Below, piece by piece: positions 15,831 through 24,814 of a stretch of 64,000 bases of DNA. Position 1 is the first letter of the stretch. Each line of letters begins with the position of its first letter. Position numbers and translations under genes: made by a program. The stretch comes from Rhizobiales bacterium SYSU XM002 (GTDB lineage Bacteria; Pseudomonadota; Alphaproteobacteria; Rhizobiales; Beijerinckiaceae), in NCBI GenBank assembly GCA_009846685.1, contig VWVY01000003.1, positions 186,001 to 250,000 on the forward strand, given 5' to 3'. The notes beneath the pieces are model-generated. The model searched no databases. It was not told the DNA's origin and saw nothing but the letters and a program-made list of their open reading frames with translations.

Positions 15831-16667
15831 TCAGGAACCGGGATTGAACGCCACGGCCTCGATGATCGTCGTGCCGATCATTGTCTTCACCGAGATGCGG
15901 TAGGGCACGAGCAGCTTGCCGCCGTTCACGGGCGCGAGCCAGGCATCCATCTCGCGATTCGCGATCATGAATTTCGTAACCTTGCGTTCCGGCCTGTGCC
16001 CCGCAACCGGCACATAACGCGCCGAGCAGACAAGAACCGGCCCGGAATACCCTTTCTCGCTCTTCACCTGCCGCGTTCCGGCATAGGAAAGCACGACGTC
16101 GAACCGCTGGCTTCCGTCGAACACCGGAATACGACGATCGCAGTTGGCCTTGTCGAGCGGATCAGCCGTTCGCGCCGGCATCAGCAGCGCACTGACCGGA
16201 TCGATCACGCCGATCTTGTGCGAATCGCGGAGGGGAACACGATCTTCCTTCAACTCGAACGGCGGTTCGATCGCCACCGTGCGCACCGAGCCGGAGGCAG
16301 CCGCGACTTGAATCGTGCGCGTGTCGCGCCCGTTGGTTGCATTAAGCGAGAAACCGTTGCTCAGAACGCCCGTTCCGGCGAGGTTGCCCTTGGCGGTCGC
16401 CGCGCCACGGCCCTTAGCGACCGCGCCGACAAGGCCGGTCAGGGCAGAAGAGACATTGAGCGTATAGGTCGAGCCGCTCAGCGACGCTTCGAGCGTTGCC
16501 TGCCCGATGGAAAGTCCCGCCAGCGTGATGCCGTATCGTGCAGAAAATTCCTGTGCGCCGCCCGTCGCGGCACTTGCGAAAAGAGCCGCCACGACGCCCG
16601 CCAGCCTTGCCGAATAGCGCATCCGCCTGCCCGAACGATGGAACAAACCCGAGATTCCTTCCCGCAT
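15831..16667 (-). CDS. DUF3108-domain exported protein
   Basis: A ~278-residue exported protein of unknown function. The N-terminus MREGISGLFHRSGRRMRYSA is followed by a hydrophobic signal segment (LAGVVAALFASAATGGAQ) and the mature domain EFSARYGITLAGLSIGQA, the usual start of DUF3108 proteins, which appear to be lipocalin-like periplasmic beta proteins. The ATG at 16667 has GGAG just upstream; ATG 16622 would give a shorter signal peptide. The frame stays open to 16889. It is divergent from rpmB, as in many Rhizobiales, and follows the GANTC-rich spacer upstream of the helicase gene. No catalytic motif is evident. Confidence 0.75.
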   Translation of the reverse strand: MREGISGLFHRSGRRMRYSARLAGVVAALFASAATGGAQEFSARYGITLAGLSIGQATLEASLSGSTYTLNVSSALTGLVGAVAKGRGAATAKGNLAGTGVLSNGFSLNATNGRDTRTIQVAAASGSVRTVAIEPPFELKEDRVPLRDSHKIGVIDPVSALLMPARTADPLDKANCDRRIPVFDGSQRFDVVLSYAGTRQVKSEKGYSGPVLVCSARYVPVAGHRPERKVTKFMIANREMDAWLAPVNGGKLLVPYRISVKTMIGTTIIEAVAFNPGS

Positions 16668-17015
16668 GGTCTCCGATCCCGAAAGCCGCTCTCCGACCGA
16701 TTCCGCCCGGACGGCAACAGCCCGGACCGGGAAGGGACAGTGTTTTTCGAATCCGTGGCTGATTCGTGGCAAGGTTCGCGCAAAATGGGCGGCAGGCCAA
16801 GCGGCGTCTTGTCCGAGGGCTCGACTCCTCCGGCAAGGCGAAATTTTCGCAACGCACGGATGGGCTTGCATTGACCGAGGCGTCGTCATCGACTATAGGC
16901 CTCGCTTCCGATTTCCAGAAAGCTTTGAAGGCTGCGGCCCTAGAGGCAAACCCTGGATGCTGGCCTGCCCGGGATGCCGGGCTTCGGCATCCGGTGACAA
17001 GAGGTTAGTAGAGAA
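16668..17015. other. Divergent promoter region between DUF3108 gene and rpmB
   Basis: A 348-nt stretch with no gene. It contains a strong sigma-70-like promoter for rpmB (16871-16899), followed by a leader of about 110 nt before the rpmB start. I see no other clear element; the promoter of the leftward DUF3108 gene was not recognised. Confidence 0.6.
16871..16899 (+). promoter_or_regulatory. Sigma-70-type promoter of rpmB
   Basis: TTGACC (-35) and TATAGG (-10) are separated by exactly 17 nt. The placement leaves a leader of about 110 nt before the L28 start codon. Strength near consensus fits a ribosomal protein gene. Confidence 0.7.
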
Positions 17016-17300
17016 ATGTCCCGTGTTTGCGAATTGACCGGCAAGGGTGTTCTGGTTGGCCACAAGGTGAGCCACTCGAACCGCAAGACGAAGCGCCGCT
17101 TCCTGCCGAATCTGGTGAATGTCACGCTGCAGTCGGATGCGCTTGGCCGCGCTGTCCGTCTCCGCGTTTCGGCCAACGGCCTGCGCTCGGTCGAGCATCG
17201 CGGTGGCCTCGATGCTTTCCTGATGAAGGCTTCGGATGGCGATCTTTCGGGCACCGCCCGCGACCTCAAGCGCGAGATCTCGAAGAAGCTCAACGCCTGA
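17016..17300 (+). CDS. rpmB: 50S ribosomal protein L28
   Basis: A 94-residue large-subunit ribosomal protein. [20 protein letters not shown] is the standard L28 opening, followed by the basic segment [13 protein letters not shown] and the tail [14 protein letters not shown]. Length is normal for the alphaproteobacterial form, which is longer than the ~78-residue E. coli protein. It lacks the zinc cysteine pairs seen in some lineages. It is monocistronic, with a consensus promoter upstream and an intrinsic terminator 25 nt downstream; rpmG is not adjacent. Confidence 0.97.
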   Translation: MSRVCELTGKGVLVGHKVSHSNRKTKRRFLPNLVNVTLQSDALGRAVRLRVSANGLRSVEHRGGLDAFLMKASDGDLSGTARDLKREISKKLNA

Positions 17301-17322
17301 TCCGGCTCGGCATCAATAATTC

Positions 17323-17348
17323 AAAGGCGGCTCCGGCCGCCTTTTTTA
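17323..17348 (+). terminator. Intrinsic terminator of rpmB
   Basis: GGCGGC-TCCG-GCCGCC (arms 17326-17331 and 17336-17341) extended by flanking A/T pairs and followed by a run of T residues. The stem also faces the 3' end of the convergent phytase-like gene and may act on both strands. Confidence 0.9.
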
Positions 17349-17354
17349 TTGCCT

Positions 17355-18365
17355 TCAGCCTGCAAGCGCGAAGCGCAGCACGAGGTTGCGCTGGAGAATC
17401 GAGAAGTTGTCGTCGGACATCAGCGTGAGAACAGTGCGCCCGTCGCGTCCCTGATGCACGCTCAGGGCCTCCATGTTGTCAATCTGCTGCCCGAGATGGG
17501 CCTCGATCAGCACTTCGCCGTCGAGCACCGCGCCGGGCCTGATCATGCCAAGCGGTACACGGCGGATGCGGAAGCCGAGCCCGAAGAAGGGCACGAAGCG
17601 ACGTTCGAGGATCAGCAAGTCGCCTCCGGGCAGGAAGTCGAGATCGGTGACGTTGAAATCGCCGATCTTGCGCACCTTCAGTTCGCCTGATCGGGGGCCG
17701 ATGATGAAACCGGGAATATCGCGGGTCGGGCTTCCCTTGGGCGCCGCCTCGGCAAGGGCGAGCAGCGCCCCGGCAAACGGTGATCCAGCTGGCAGGACCC
17801 CGAGCGCCTCGATACCCTGATTGCCGTTGAGCTTCTTCATCGCAGCCGGGGTCGGGATGATCTCGCCACGCGCCTCCAGGCCTTTCGTGCCGAAATCGAA
17901 CCGGAAGATGTCATGCGTCCGCTCGACGCCGACGTAGTAATAGCGCCCGGCCCGCGCGAGGCTCTCGCTGTCGAAATAGCGCGTATCCTTGAGGCGCCGG
18001 CCGGACGAGTTGAGCATCGGCGCGATGCGCGCACCCTCGATCCGGTTGAGCGATCCTTTTTCCTCGATCAGCCGGCCGGTAATCCAATGGGCATGGTCGG
18101 TGATGGCGACGAAGCCGATCCCGTCGGGATCGATGCGCGCGGAGGAAATCCCGCCAAATTCGGGGTCTTTCGACCGCAGTTCAAGACCACCGAGAAACTC
18201 GAGTGCGCCGAAGCGCCGCTGGGCACGATCGTCGGAGGAAAAGTGTGCGAACGGATAGCAGCTGATGTCGATGTCCCGCGCGACATCCCGGTCGACCGTC
18301 CGGGCGGCGGCGGTCGAGGCAGCAAGACCGGCGGTAGCGGCGAGAAACCCGCGCCGCGTGATCAA
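17355..18365 (-). CDS. Exported esterase-like phytase-family protein
   Basis: A 336-residue protein with a twin-arginine signal ([21 protein letters not shown]), so it is probably exported folded. The remainder matches the 'esterase-like activity of phytase' family, a beta-propeller-like fold: [21 protein letters not shown] and [17 protein letters not shown] are typical openings, with [14 protein letters not shown] and [23 protein letters not shown] later. The substrate is unknown; 'phytase' reflects family naming only. Its start overlaps the cobT stop by 4 nt, making it the last gene of the cobS operon, although no link to cobalamin is obvious. Confidence 0.78.
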   Translation of the reverse strand: MITRRGFLAATAGLAASTAAARTVDRDVARDIDISCYPFAHFSSDDRAQRRFGALEFLGGLELRSKDPEFGGISSARIDPDGIGFVAITDHAHWITGRLIEEKGSLNRIEGARIAPMLNSSGRRLKDTRYFDSESLARAGRYYYVGVERTHDIFRFDFGTKGLEARGEIIPTPAAMKKLNGNQGIEALGVLPAGSPFAGALLALAEAAPKGSPTRDIPGFIIGPRSGELKVRKIGDFNVTDLDFLPGGDLLILERRFVPFFGLGFRIRRVPLGMIRPGAVLDGEVLIEAHLGQQIDNMEALSVHQGRDGRTVLTLMSDDNFSILQRNLVLRFALAG

Positions 18366-20293
18366 GCACGTCCCCCGGCAGCGCGGCGTGGCGGAGCGGC
18401 GGCAGGCGCGATCCGTGGCGCCTCTTCGAACAGTTCGGCCAGCTTCTCGGTCATCACCCCGCCGAGTTCTTCGGCATCGACAATGGTCACCGCGCGCCGG
18501 TAATAGCGTGTCACGTCATGGCCGATGCCGATCGCGATCAGCTCGACCGGCGAACGCGTCTCGATTTGCTCGATCACCGCGCGCAGGTGCTTTTCGAGAT
18601 AATTGCCGGAATTGACCGAAAGCGTCGTGTCGTCGACCGGCGCGCCGTCCGAGATCATCATCAGGATGCGCCGTTGCTCGCGCCGGGCCAGCAGCCGGTT
18701 ATGCGCCCATTCCAGCGCCTCGCCGTCGATATTCTCCTTGAGCAGGCCCTCGCGCATCATCAGCCCGAGATTGCGCCGCGCACGCCGCCAGGGCGCATCG
18801 GCGCTCTTGTAGATGACGTGGCGCAGGTCGTTGAGGCGACCTGGATTAGGCGGCTTGCCCGATTGCAGCCAGAGTTCGCGGCTCTGCCCGCCCTTCCACG
18901 CCTTGGTGGTGAACCCGAGGATCTCCACCTTGACGCCGCAACGTTCGAGTGTGCGGGCGAGAATATCGGCGCAGGTCGCCGCGACCGTGATCGGCCGCCC
19001 GCGCATCGACCCGGAATTGTCGATCAGCAGCGTCACCACGGTGTCGCGGAAATTGGTGTCCTTCTCGCGCTTGAAGGAGAGCGGCGCGAAGGTGCCGCGC
19101 ATATCGTCGATGACAACGCGCGTGAGCCGCGAGGGGTCGAGCGTCCCCTCTTCGAGGTCGAACTCCCAACTCCGATTCTGCTGCGCCAGCAGCCGCCGCT
19201 GGAGCCGGTTCGCAAGCCGCCCGACCACGCCCTGAAGGTTCGAGAGCTGCTTGTCGAGATAGGCGCGCAAGCGTTCCAGCTCCTCGACATCGCAGAGTTC
19301 CTCGGCCGCGATCGTCTCGTCGAACTTGTTGGTGAAGGCCTTGTAGGCGCCGGCGTTGCGGGCATCGTCCTTGTGCTGCGGCGGACGCGAGGCTTCGGCC
19401 GGCTCCTCGCCATCCACCATGTCCTCATCTTCCGGGAAATCGCCGGGCGGCGCGTCAGCCGCCTCCTGCGCGCCCTCGCTCATGTCGTCGGAGAGGGCAT
19501 CCGTCTCCTCAAGGTCGAACCCCTCGTTTTCCTCCGCAGCGCCGCTCTCGCCTTCCTGCGGCTTTTCGTCGCCATTCTCGTCGCTGTCGTCGTTGTTCTC
19601 GTCCTCATCGTCCTGTCCCATCGGGTCGGCCTCGACCATGCCGAGATCGACGAGCATCTGCTGCACGACTTTCGCGAAAGCCTGCTGGTCCTCGATGTTG
19701 GCCGAGAGGGAATCGAGCGTCTTGCCGGCGCGCTCCTCGAGATTGGCGCGCCAGAGATCGGTCAGGCGCGCCGCCGCTTCCGGTGGCTTCTGCCCCGTGA
19801 GACGCTCGCGCACCAGCATCGCCACCGCCTCGTCCATCGGCGCATTGGCGATATCGTTGACTTCGGCGAGGTTGGAACGGCGATAGCGGTCCTCCAGCAT
19901 CGCGCCAAGATTGGTCGCAACACCCATCATCCGGTTGGCGCCGATCGCGTCGCAACGCGCGGCCTCCACCGCCTCGAAAACCTTGCGGGCGTCAAGCCCC
20001 TCCGGCATCAGCCGCCGATGCAGCTTCTCGTTATGGCAGGCAAGACGCAGGGCGTAGCTGTCGGCATGGCCCCGCAGGATGGCGATATCCTTCGCCGTCG
20101 GTTTGCGCGGCGGCTCGGGCAGGCGCGCACGGACGACCTCGCCGGCATCGACGAGACTTGGCCGGTCGGCGGCGAACTGCACATCGACCTCTTCCTTGCC
20201 CGCCATGGCGCGCAGCGCCGAGGAGACCGCCTTCTTGAACGGCTCGACCGGGCTATCCTTCGCAGCGGGGTTGTTCTTCGAATTCGAGGTCAT
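18362..20293 (-). CDS. cobT: Aerobic cobaltochelatase subunit CobT
   Basis: A 643-residue subunit of the CobNST complex that inserts Co2+ into hydrogenobyrinic acid a,c-diamide in aerobic B12 synthesis. The N-terminal ~200 residues form the CobT helical domain; a highly acidic linker (Glu/Asp-rich, about residues 215-300) follows; the C-terminal von Willebrand A domain carries the MIDAS motif DNSGSMRG near residue 426 and ISDGAPVDD further on. Its start overlaps the HAD-gene stop by 4 nt and its stop overlaps the phytase-like start by 4 nt. CobS is three genes upstream; CobN is not in the window. Confidence 0.93.
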   Translation of the reverse strand: MTSNSKNNPAAKDSPVEPFKKAVSSALRAMAGKEEVDVQFAADRPSLVDAGEVVRARLPEPPRKPTAKDIAILRGHADSYALRLACHNEKLHRRLMPEGLDARKVFEAVEAARCDAIGANRMMGVATNLGAMLEDRYRRSNLAEVNDIANAPMDEAVAMLVRERLTGQKPPEAAARLTDLWRANLEERAGKTLDSLSANIEDQQAFAKVVQQMLVDLGMVEADPMGQDDEDENNDDSDENGDEKPQEGESGAAEENEGFDLEETDALSDDMSEGAQEAADAPPGDFPEDEDMVDGEEPAEASRPPQHKDDARNAGAYKAFTNKFDETIAAEELCDVEELERLRAYLDKQLSNLQGVVGRLANRLQRRLLAQQNRSWEFDLEEGTLDPSRLTRVVIDDMRGTFAPLSFKREKDTNFRDTVVTLLIDNSGSMRGRPITVAATCADILARTLERCGVKVEILGFTTKAWKGGQSRELWLQSGKPPNPGRLNDLRHVIYKSADAPWRRARRNLGLMMREGLLKENIDGEALEWAHNRLLARREQRRILMMISDGAPVDDTTLSVNSGNYLEKHLRAVIEQIETRSPVELIAIGIGHDVTRYYRRAVTIVDAEELGGVMTEKLAELFEEAPRIAPAAAPPRRAAGGRA

Positions 20294-20982
20294 CCGACCA
20301 GCATCTCCGCCAAGTGAACAAGATCGCGCGCGGCAAGATCAACCGGAACGTTCGGCGCCGCCTCGCCCTTTCCGGGGCCGTGCTCATCAGGCCGGGCAAT
20401 ATGCGCGGTCCGAAGCCCGAGCGCCGTTGCCGCTGCGAGATCGTCCGAATGCGCCGCGACCATCATGCACTGCGCCGGCTCAAGGTCAAAAGCCGCGCAG
20501 CCGGCAAGGTAGACACCAGGCTTCGGCTTGTAGTCCCGCGCGATTTCCGAGCCGAGGATCGCATCCCAATGGAAGCCGTTGTGCCGCGCCATGTCCGCCA
20601 TCAGCGAGATATTGCCGTTCGACATCGGCGAGAGCAGGAACTTGACGCGCAGCAGGCGCAACCCGCGCACGACATCCGGCCAGGCATCGAGCCGGTGCCA
20701 GATGAGATTGAGCGCGGCGCGATCCTTCTCGCTCATGGTCTCCAACCCAAAGCGCGGCAGGATACGATCAAGGTTCTCGCGGTGGAGCGTATCGAGCTTC
20801 ACATAACCGCGGCCGCCTTCGCGGATGCGAGCCATTGCCGGCTGGTATTCCCCGCGCCAGGCATCGGCGAAAGCCGCGCCATCGACCGGGAGTCGGAGCC
20901 GCGCTGCCTCGCGCGCGATGCTGCCGCGCCAGTCCACCAGCGTGCCGAAAACATCGAAGAACAGGGCGCGGGTCTCGGTCAC
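20290..20982 (-). CDS. HAD-superfamily hydrolase, type II haloacid dehalogenase-like
   Basis: A 230-residue hydrolase. The nucleophile motif is [14 protein letters not shown] at the N-terminus, motif II is the Ser in LSPMSNGN near residue 120, the motif III lysine is in YKPKPGVYL and the acidic motif IV is [11 protein letters not shown]. This is the pattern of L-2-haloacid dehalogenases (DxYGTLxD in the type enzymes, Phe instead of Tyr here), but many such genes are phosphatases or unassigned. It overlaps cobT and the GNAT gene by 4 nt each, so it is cotranscribed with the cobaltochelatase genes. A role in cobalamin metabolism is unproven. Confidence 0.82.
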   Translation of the reverse strand: MTETRALFFDVFGTLVDWRGSIAREAARLRLPVDGAAFADAWRGEYQPAMARIREGGRGYVKLDTLHRENLDRILPRFGLETMSEKDRAALNLIWHRLDAWPDVVRGLRLLRVKFLLSPMSNGNISLMADMARHNGFHWDAILGSEIARDYKPKPGVYLAGCAAFDLEPAQCMMVAAHSDDLAAATALGLRTAHIARPDEHGPGKGEAAPNVPVDLAARDLVHLAEMLVG

Positions 20983-21401
20983 GAAAAGCGCTTCACCAGA
21001 TAGATGTTGTCATGTCCGGCCGGGTGATCCTTGATACGCCCGAATTCAACAAAGCCGTTGGCCTTGTAGAACTCGGGTGCTTGGAACGACCAGGTCGATA
21101 GATGCATATGCGTCGCGCCGCGCTTGCGCGCCTCGGTTTCGGCGAGGTCGAGCAGGGCCTTGCCCTGCCCCTGTCCGCGAAGGCTCTTGTCGACCCAGAG
21201 CAGATCGACATAAAGCCAGTCCATCCGCATTTCCCCGACGAGGCCGCCGACGACCGCGCCGGCCTCGTCACGCAGCGAAAGGGCGAAAGGTCTGCGCACG
21301 CGATCCGGCGGCAGGAAGCGATCGTTGTGCTGCAACAGCCCTGCGGCGACGGCACCGCGAACCTCGTCCAGCCGGTCGGTGTCGACGGCAGGCGCGACCA
21401 T
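20979..21401 (-). CDS. GNAT-family N-acetyltransferase
   Basis: A 140-residue acetyltransferase. The acetyl-CoA-binding segment is LRGQGQGKALLDLAE (motif A, Q/RxxGxG/A) near residue 77, followed by ATHMHLSTWSFQAPEFYKANGFVEFG, the usual motif B region. The start MVAPAVDTD is 2 nt after the cobS stop, with GAG just before it; the frame is open upstream into cobS but out of register with it. It overlaps the HAD start by 4 nt. The substrate is unknown. It lies between cobS and cobT in one transcript. Confidence 0.82.
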   Translation of the reverse strand: MVAPAVDTDRLDEVRGAVAAGLLQHNDRFLPPDRVRRPFALSLRDEAGAVVGGLVGEMRMDWLYVDLLWVDKSLRGQGQGKALLDLAETEARKRGATHMHLSTWSFQAPEFYKANGFVEFGRIKDHPAGHDNIYLVKRFS

Positions 21402-21403
21402 CC

Positions 21404-22411
21404 TCAGCTCAGCGCGACGTTGACCGCGCTCTCCTTTAATTCCACGCCGAACGAGCGCTGATAGAACTCCGCGACGAGGGCGCGTTCGAGTTCGTCGCAC
21501 TTGTTAAGGAAGGTGAGGCGGAACGCCATCCCCAGATCGCCGAAGATCGCCGCGTTCTCGGCCCAGGTGATGACCGTCCGCGGGCTCATCACGGTCGAGA
21601 GTTCGCCGTTCATGAAGGCGTTGCGGGTGAGGTCGGCCACGCGCACCATGCGGTTGACCGTCTCGCGGCCCTCCTTGGTCTGGAAGTGCTTAGCCTTGGC
21701 AAGCACGATGTCGACTTCCTTATCGTGCGCGAGATAGTTCAGCACGGTGACGATCGACCAGCGGTCCATCTGCGCCTGATTGATCTGCTGCGTGCCGTGA
21801 TAGAGGCCGGAGGTATCGCCGAGGCCGATGGTGTTGGCCGTCGCAAACAGGCGAAATGCCTTATGCGGACGGATAACACGGCTCTGATCGAGCAGGGTGA
21901 GGCGGCCTGAGGCCTCGAGCACGCGCTGGATGACGAACATCACGTCAGGGCGACCGGCGTCGTATTCGTCGAAAACGAGGGCGACGTTGTGCTGGTAAGC
22001 CCAGGGCAGGATGCCGTCCTTGAACTCGGTGACCTGCTTGCCGTCCTTCAGGACGATCGCATCCTTGCCGACAAGATCGATACGGGAGACGTGGCTGTCG
22101 AGGTTGACGCGCACGCACGGCCAATTGAGCCGTGCCGCGACCTGCTCGATATGCGTCGACTTGCCGGTACCGTGAAAACCGGTGACCATCACGCGGCGGT
22201 TGAAGGCGAAGCCGGCGAGGATCGCAAGCGTCGTGTCCTTGTCGAAAAGGTAATCCGGATCGAGATCCGGCACGTTCTCGGTCCGCGCCTTGTAGGCCGG
22301 CACAGTGAGATCGGAATCGATCCCGAACACTTCACGCACGGCAATGGTGGTATCGGGCTCGCCGTTGTTCGCATCGGCGGGCAGGGTCTCGGCAAGGGCA
22401 GTCACGGACAT
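21404..22411 (-). CDS. cobS: Aerobic cobaltochelatase subunit CobS (AAA+ ATPase)
   Basis: A 335-residue AAA+ ATPase that drives cobalt insertion with CobT and CobN. Walker A is [14 protein letters not shown] near residue 77, Walker [14 protein letters not shown] near 145, and sensor 1 [20 protein letters not shown] near 190. The N-terminus through [17 protein letters not shown] is conserved in CobS. The ATG at 22411 is preferred over a TTG immediately upstream; AGGTGA lies 4-5 nt before it. It heads the run cobS-GNAT-HAD-cobT-phytase-like, whose members overlap or abut. Confidence 0.95.
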   Translation of the reverse strand: MSVTALAETLPADANNGEPDTTIAVREVFGIDSDLTVPAYKARTENVPDLDPDYLFDKDTTLAILAGFAFNRRVMVTGFHGTGKSTHIEQVAARLNWPCVRVNLDSHVSRIDLVGKDAIVLKDGKQVTEFKDGILPWAYQHNVALVFDEYDAGRPDVMFVIQRVLEASGRLTLLDQSRVIRPHKAFRLFATANTIGLGDTSGLYHGTQQINQAQMDRWSIVTVLNYLAHDKEVDIVLAKAKHFQTKEGRETVNRMVRVADLTRNAFMNGELSTVMSPRTVITWAENAAIFGDLGMAFRLTFLNKCDELERALVAEFYQRSFGVELKESAVNVALS

Positions 22412-22476
22412 CAATCACCTGGAGGCGGCCCGGCGCGGGCGGCCCTTTCTCATCGCTGGATCGGACGGGGCGGGAC

Positions 22477-23079
22477 TCAGGCGAGACCCGCGGATTTCAG
22501 ATAATTATAGGCGTCGATGATCGCACGCAATTTGTCTTCTCGCGAACGGTCACCTTCGTTGAGGTCGGGATGCAAGCGTTTGGCCAGTTCCTTGAACCGC
22601 CGGCGGATCGCCTGCCGGTCAGCAGTCTCGTCAAGGCCGAGGGTATCGAGCGCCTTGAGCGCCATCTTGCCGATGATCTTGCGCTGCCCCTCGCGCTGGG
22701 CTGCCTCGCGCGCCTTTCGCAAGCGTTCGAGCCGCGCGCGCAGCAGGGTCGCCGCATCGAGTTTCGATTCAGGACCGAGCCCGCCTGTAACTCCCGCCGC
22801 CCAAGTCGGGCGATGGCCAGTCAACGCATCCTTCTGGTAGGACTGGACGGCGGAATCGGTCATGCCCGCGAAATAATTGTAGGATTGGTTGTATTCTCGC
22901 ACATGATCGAGACAGAATAGATGAAACTGCCCCTCGTGGTCCCGCCCCTTGGGCGCCCGGAATTCACCCTTGTGCTTGCAGCCGGGATGCTCGCAGATCG
23001 GGTCTACCGCCGGACGCACCTCCTCGGCCACCGGCTTGGACCGGACCTTGTCGAAGAGGGGCGAGTTGAGATTCATCAT
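22477..23079 (-). CDS. J-domain molecular chaperone (DnaJ-like, C-terminal J domain)
   Basis: A ~200-residue protein with the J domain at the C-terminus: ALDTLGLDETADRQAIRRRF leads to ELAKRLHPDLNEGDRS, carrying the HPD triad that stimulates DnaK. The N-terminal half has a putative metal site (CEHPGCKHKGEFRAPKG... FHLFCLDHVREYN, four Cys and a His), a pairing conserved in alphaproteobacterial proteins of this type. Start MMNLNSPLFDK at 23079 is chosen; the second Met is equally possible. It is divergent from bolA and 65 nt upstream of cobS, a neighbourhood often conserved in Rhizobiales. Confidence 0.88.
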   Translation of the reverse strand: MMNLNSPLFDKVRSKPVAEEVRPAVDPICEHPGCKHKGEFRAPKGRDHEGQFHLFCLDHVREYNQSYNYFAGMTDSAVQSYQKDALTGHRPTWAAGVTGGLGPESKLDAATLLRARLERLRKAREAAQREGQRKIIGKMALKALDTLGLDETADRQAIRRRFKELAKRLHPDLNEGDRSREDKLRAIIDAYNYLKSAGLA

Positions 23080-23186
23080 CGCGAGTAAGATAGGATTGCG
23101 GCTAGGGTTCCGGCAAGCACATCGGCAGGTGAGGCAACCGAAGTATGAACCCCCAGCCGTTAGCAAGAGGAAAAGGCAGAAACAAG

Positions 23187-23450
23187 ATGAACCGGGAGAA
23201 CCGCATCCGCGCCCTGCTGGCGCCGCTCGCGCCAGTGGAGCTCGATATTCTCGATGAGAGCGAGAAGCATCACGGCCACGGCGGTTGGCGCGAGGGCGGC
23301 GAGACGCATTACCGCCTGCGCATCCGGGCGGCGACGCTCGATGGGCTCAGCCGGGTCGAATGTCACCGCCGCGTCAACGCATTGCTCGCCCCGGAATTTG
23401 CCTCAGGTCTGCATGCGCTGGCGATCGATGCGAAGGGTTCAGCCGCCTGA
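23187..23450 (+). CDS. bolA: BolA-family protein
   Basis: An 87-residue BolA-like protein. The fold markers ILDESEKHHGHGGWREGGETHYRLRI and LDGLSRVECHRRVNALL are characteristic, with the conserved His that can ligate a shared [2Fe-2S] cluster with monothiol glutaredoxins. The start at 23187 (MNRENRIRAL) has AAGG further upstream; the frame is open from 23145 but without support. It is transcribed away from the J-domain gene, which is the usual divergent pair. A role in iron-sulfur trafficking or stress morphology is known for the family and is only inferred here. Confidence 0.9.
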   Translation: MNRENRIRALLAPLAPVELDILDESEKHHGHGGWREGGETHYRLRIRAATLDGLSRVECHRRVNALLAPEFASGLHALAIDAKGSAA

Positions 23451-23521
23451 AGCTGGACTTTTGCGCCCCTTCATGGTGAAAGGCGGATGGGCGCCCCGCC
23501 CGAGGCTCAAACATTCAACCC

Positions 23522-24808
23522 ATGTTATCGATTGAAATCCTTGTCGTTCTAGGCCTGACGCTTCTGAACGGCTTTTTCGCGATGTCCGAGCTGGCCATCG
23601 TCTCTGCGCGCCGAATCCGGCTCGACGCCATGGCCGAGGCAGGACATTCGGGTGCGAAGCTCGCTGCCGAATTGCACCGTGACCCCTCGCGCTTCTTCTC
23701 CGCCGTCCAGTTCGGCATCACGCTGCTCTCGATCATCTCGGGCGCGTTCGGCACCGCGACGTTGGGGCAGAAATTCTCGGAGTATCTCGCAGGCTTCCCC
23801 GCCATCGCGCAGTACGCCGAGCCGATCGCCTATTCCAGCGTCGTCGTACTGCTCTCCTTCCTCAATGTCGTCATGGGCGAGCTGGTGCCGAAGCGCATCG
23901 CCCTAGCCTATCCCGAAGCCGTCGCCTCGCGGGTCGCGAAGCCGCTGGCGCTGATCGGCAATCTCGGACGCCCCGTGGTCGCGATCTTCACCGTCTCCTC
24001 GGCAATGATCCTCTCGCTTCTGCGGGTCCCCCAGACCCGCGACGAGACCGTGACGGAAGAGGAGGTTCATACTATCCTTGAGGAAGGCACCACTTCAGGG
24101 GTCATCGATCCGGCCGAGCGCGCGATGGTGCGCGAGGTGATTGGCCTCGCCGAAACCCCGGTCTCGGACATCATGACCCGGCGCACCGAAGTTTACTGGG
24201 TCGATGTCGCCGACGATCCCAAGGTGCTGCGAGCCGAGTTGCGCCAGTGCCCTTACAGCCGCGTCGTCGTCGCCAAGGGCGGCTCGATCGATGAGCCGCT
24301 CGGCTTCGTGCACAAGAAAGACCTGCTCGACCTTCTCCTTGAGGGCAAGCCGCTCGACATCGAGAAGAACGTGCGCGAGCCGATCTTCGTGCCGGAGGTG
24401 TCCTCCGTTCTCGATGTGCTCGAACTCTTCCGCGAGAAACGCAACCACTTCGCCTTCGTGCTCGACGAATTCGGCACCTTCGAGGGCGTGCTGACGCTGA
24501 CGGATGTGCTCGAGGCGATCACCGGCGATATTCCCGAGGAGCACGAGCCGGAGAACCGGGCAATCTTCCAGCGCGCGGACGGCACCTATCTCGTCGACGG
24601 ACGCACCGAGATCGACGATCTGGAAGAAGGCCTTGGCATCGAGGTGCCGAGCGACGCACGTTTTCGCACTGTCGCGGGTTTCGCGCTCGAGGCCTTCGGT
24701 CGCATTCCCACGGAAGGCGACATCGCCGAGCTTGAGGCCTGGACGGTCGAGGTCATGGACATGGACGGCCGGCGGATCGACAAGCTGCTGTTCCGCCGCA
24801 AGGAGTAA
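23522..24808 (+). CDS. CNNM/CBS-pair/CorC_HlyC transporter-like membrane protein
   Basis: A 428-residue inner-membrane protein of the so-called hemolysin (TlyC/CorC) family, now linked to divalent-cation efflux. The N-terminal DUF21/CNNM domain spans about residues 1-190 with four helices (MLSIEILVVLGLTLLNGFFA, VVVLLSFLNVVMGELVPKRIAL). Two CBS motifs follow (VSDIMTRRTEVYWVDV, PIFVPEVSSVLDVLELF), then the CorC_HlyC domain (ADGTYLVDGRTEIDDLEEGL). No strong ribosome binding site is visible before 23522. The gene converges on the MFS gene with 6 nt between stops. Confidence 0.88.
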   Translation: MLSIEILVVLGLTLLNGFFAMSELAIVSARRIRLDAMAEAGHSGAKLAAELHRDPSRFFSAVQFGITLLSIISGAFGTATLGQKFSEYLAGFPAIAQYAEPIAYSSVVVLLSFLNVVMGELVPKRIALAYPEAVASRVAKPLALIGNLGRPVVAIFTVSSAMILSLLRVPQTRDETVTEEEVHTILEEGTTSGVIDPAERAMVREVIGLAETPVSDIMTRRTEVYWVDVADDPKVLRAELRQCPYSRVVVAKGGSIDEPLGFVHKKDLLDLLLEGKPLDIEKNVREPIFVPEVSSVLDVLELFREKRNHFAFVLDEFGTFEGVLTLTDVLEAITGDIPEEHEPENRAIFQRADGTYLVDGRTEIDDLEEGLGIEVPSDARFRTVAGFALEAFGRIPTEGDIAELEAWTVEVMDMDGRRIDKLLFRRKE

Positions 24809-24814
24809 GGCCGG

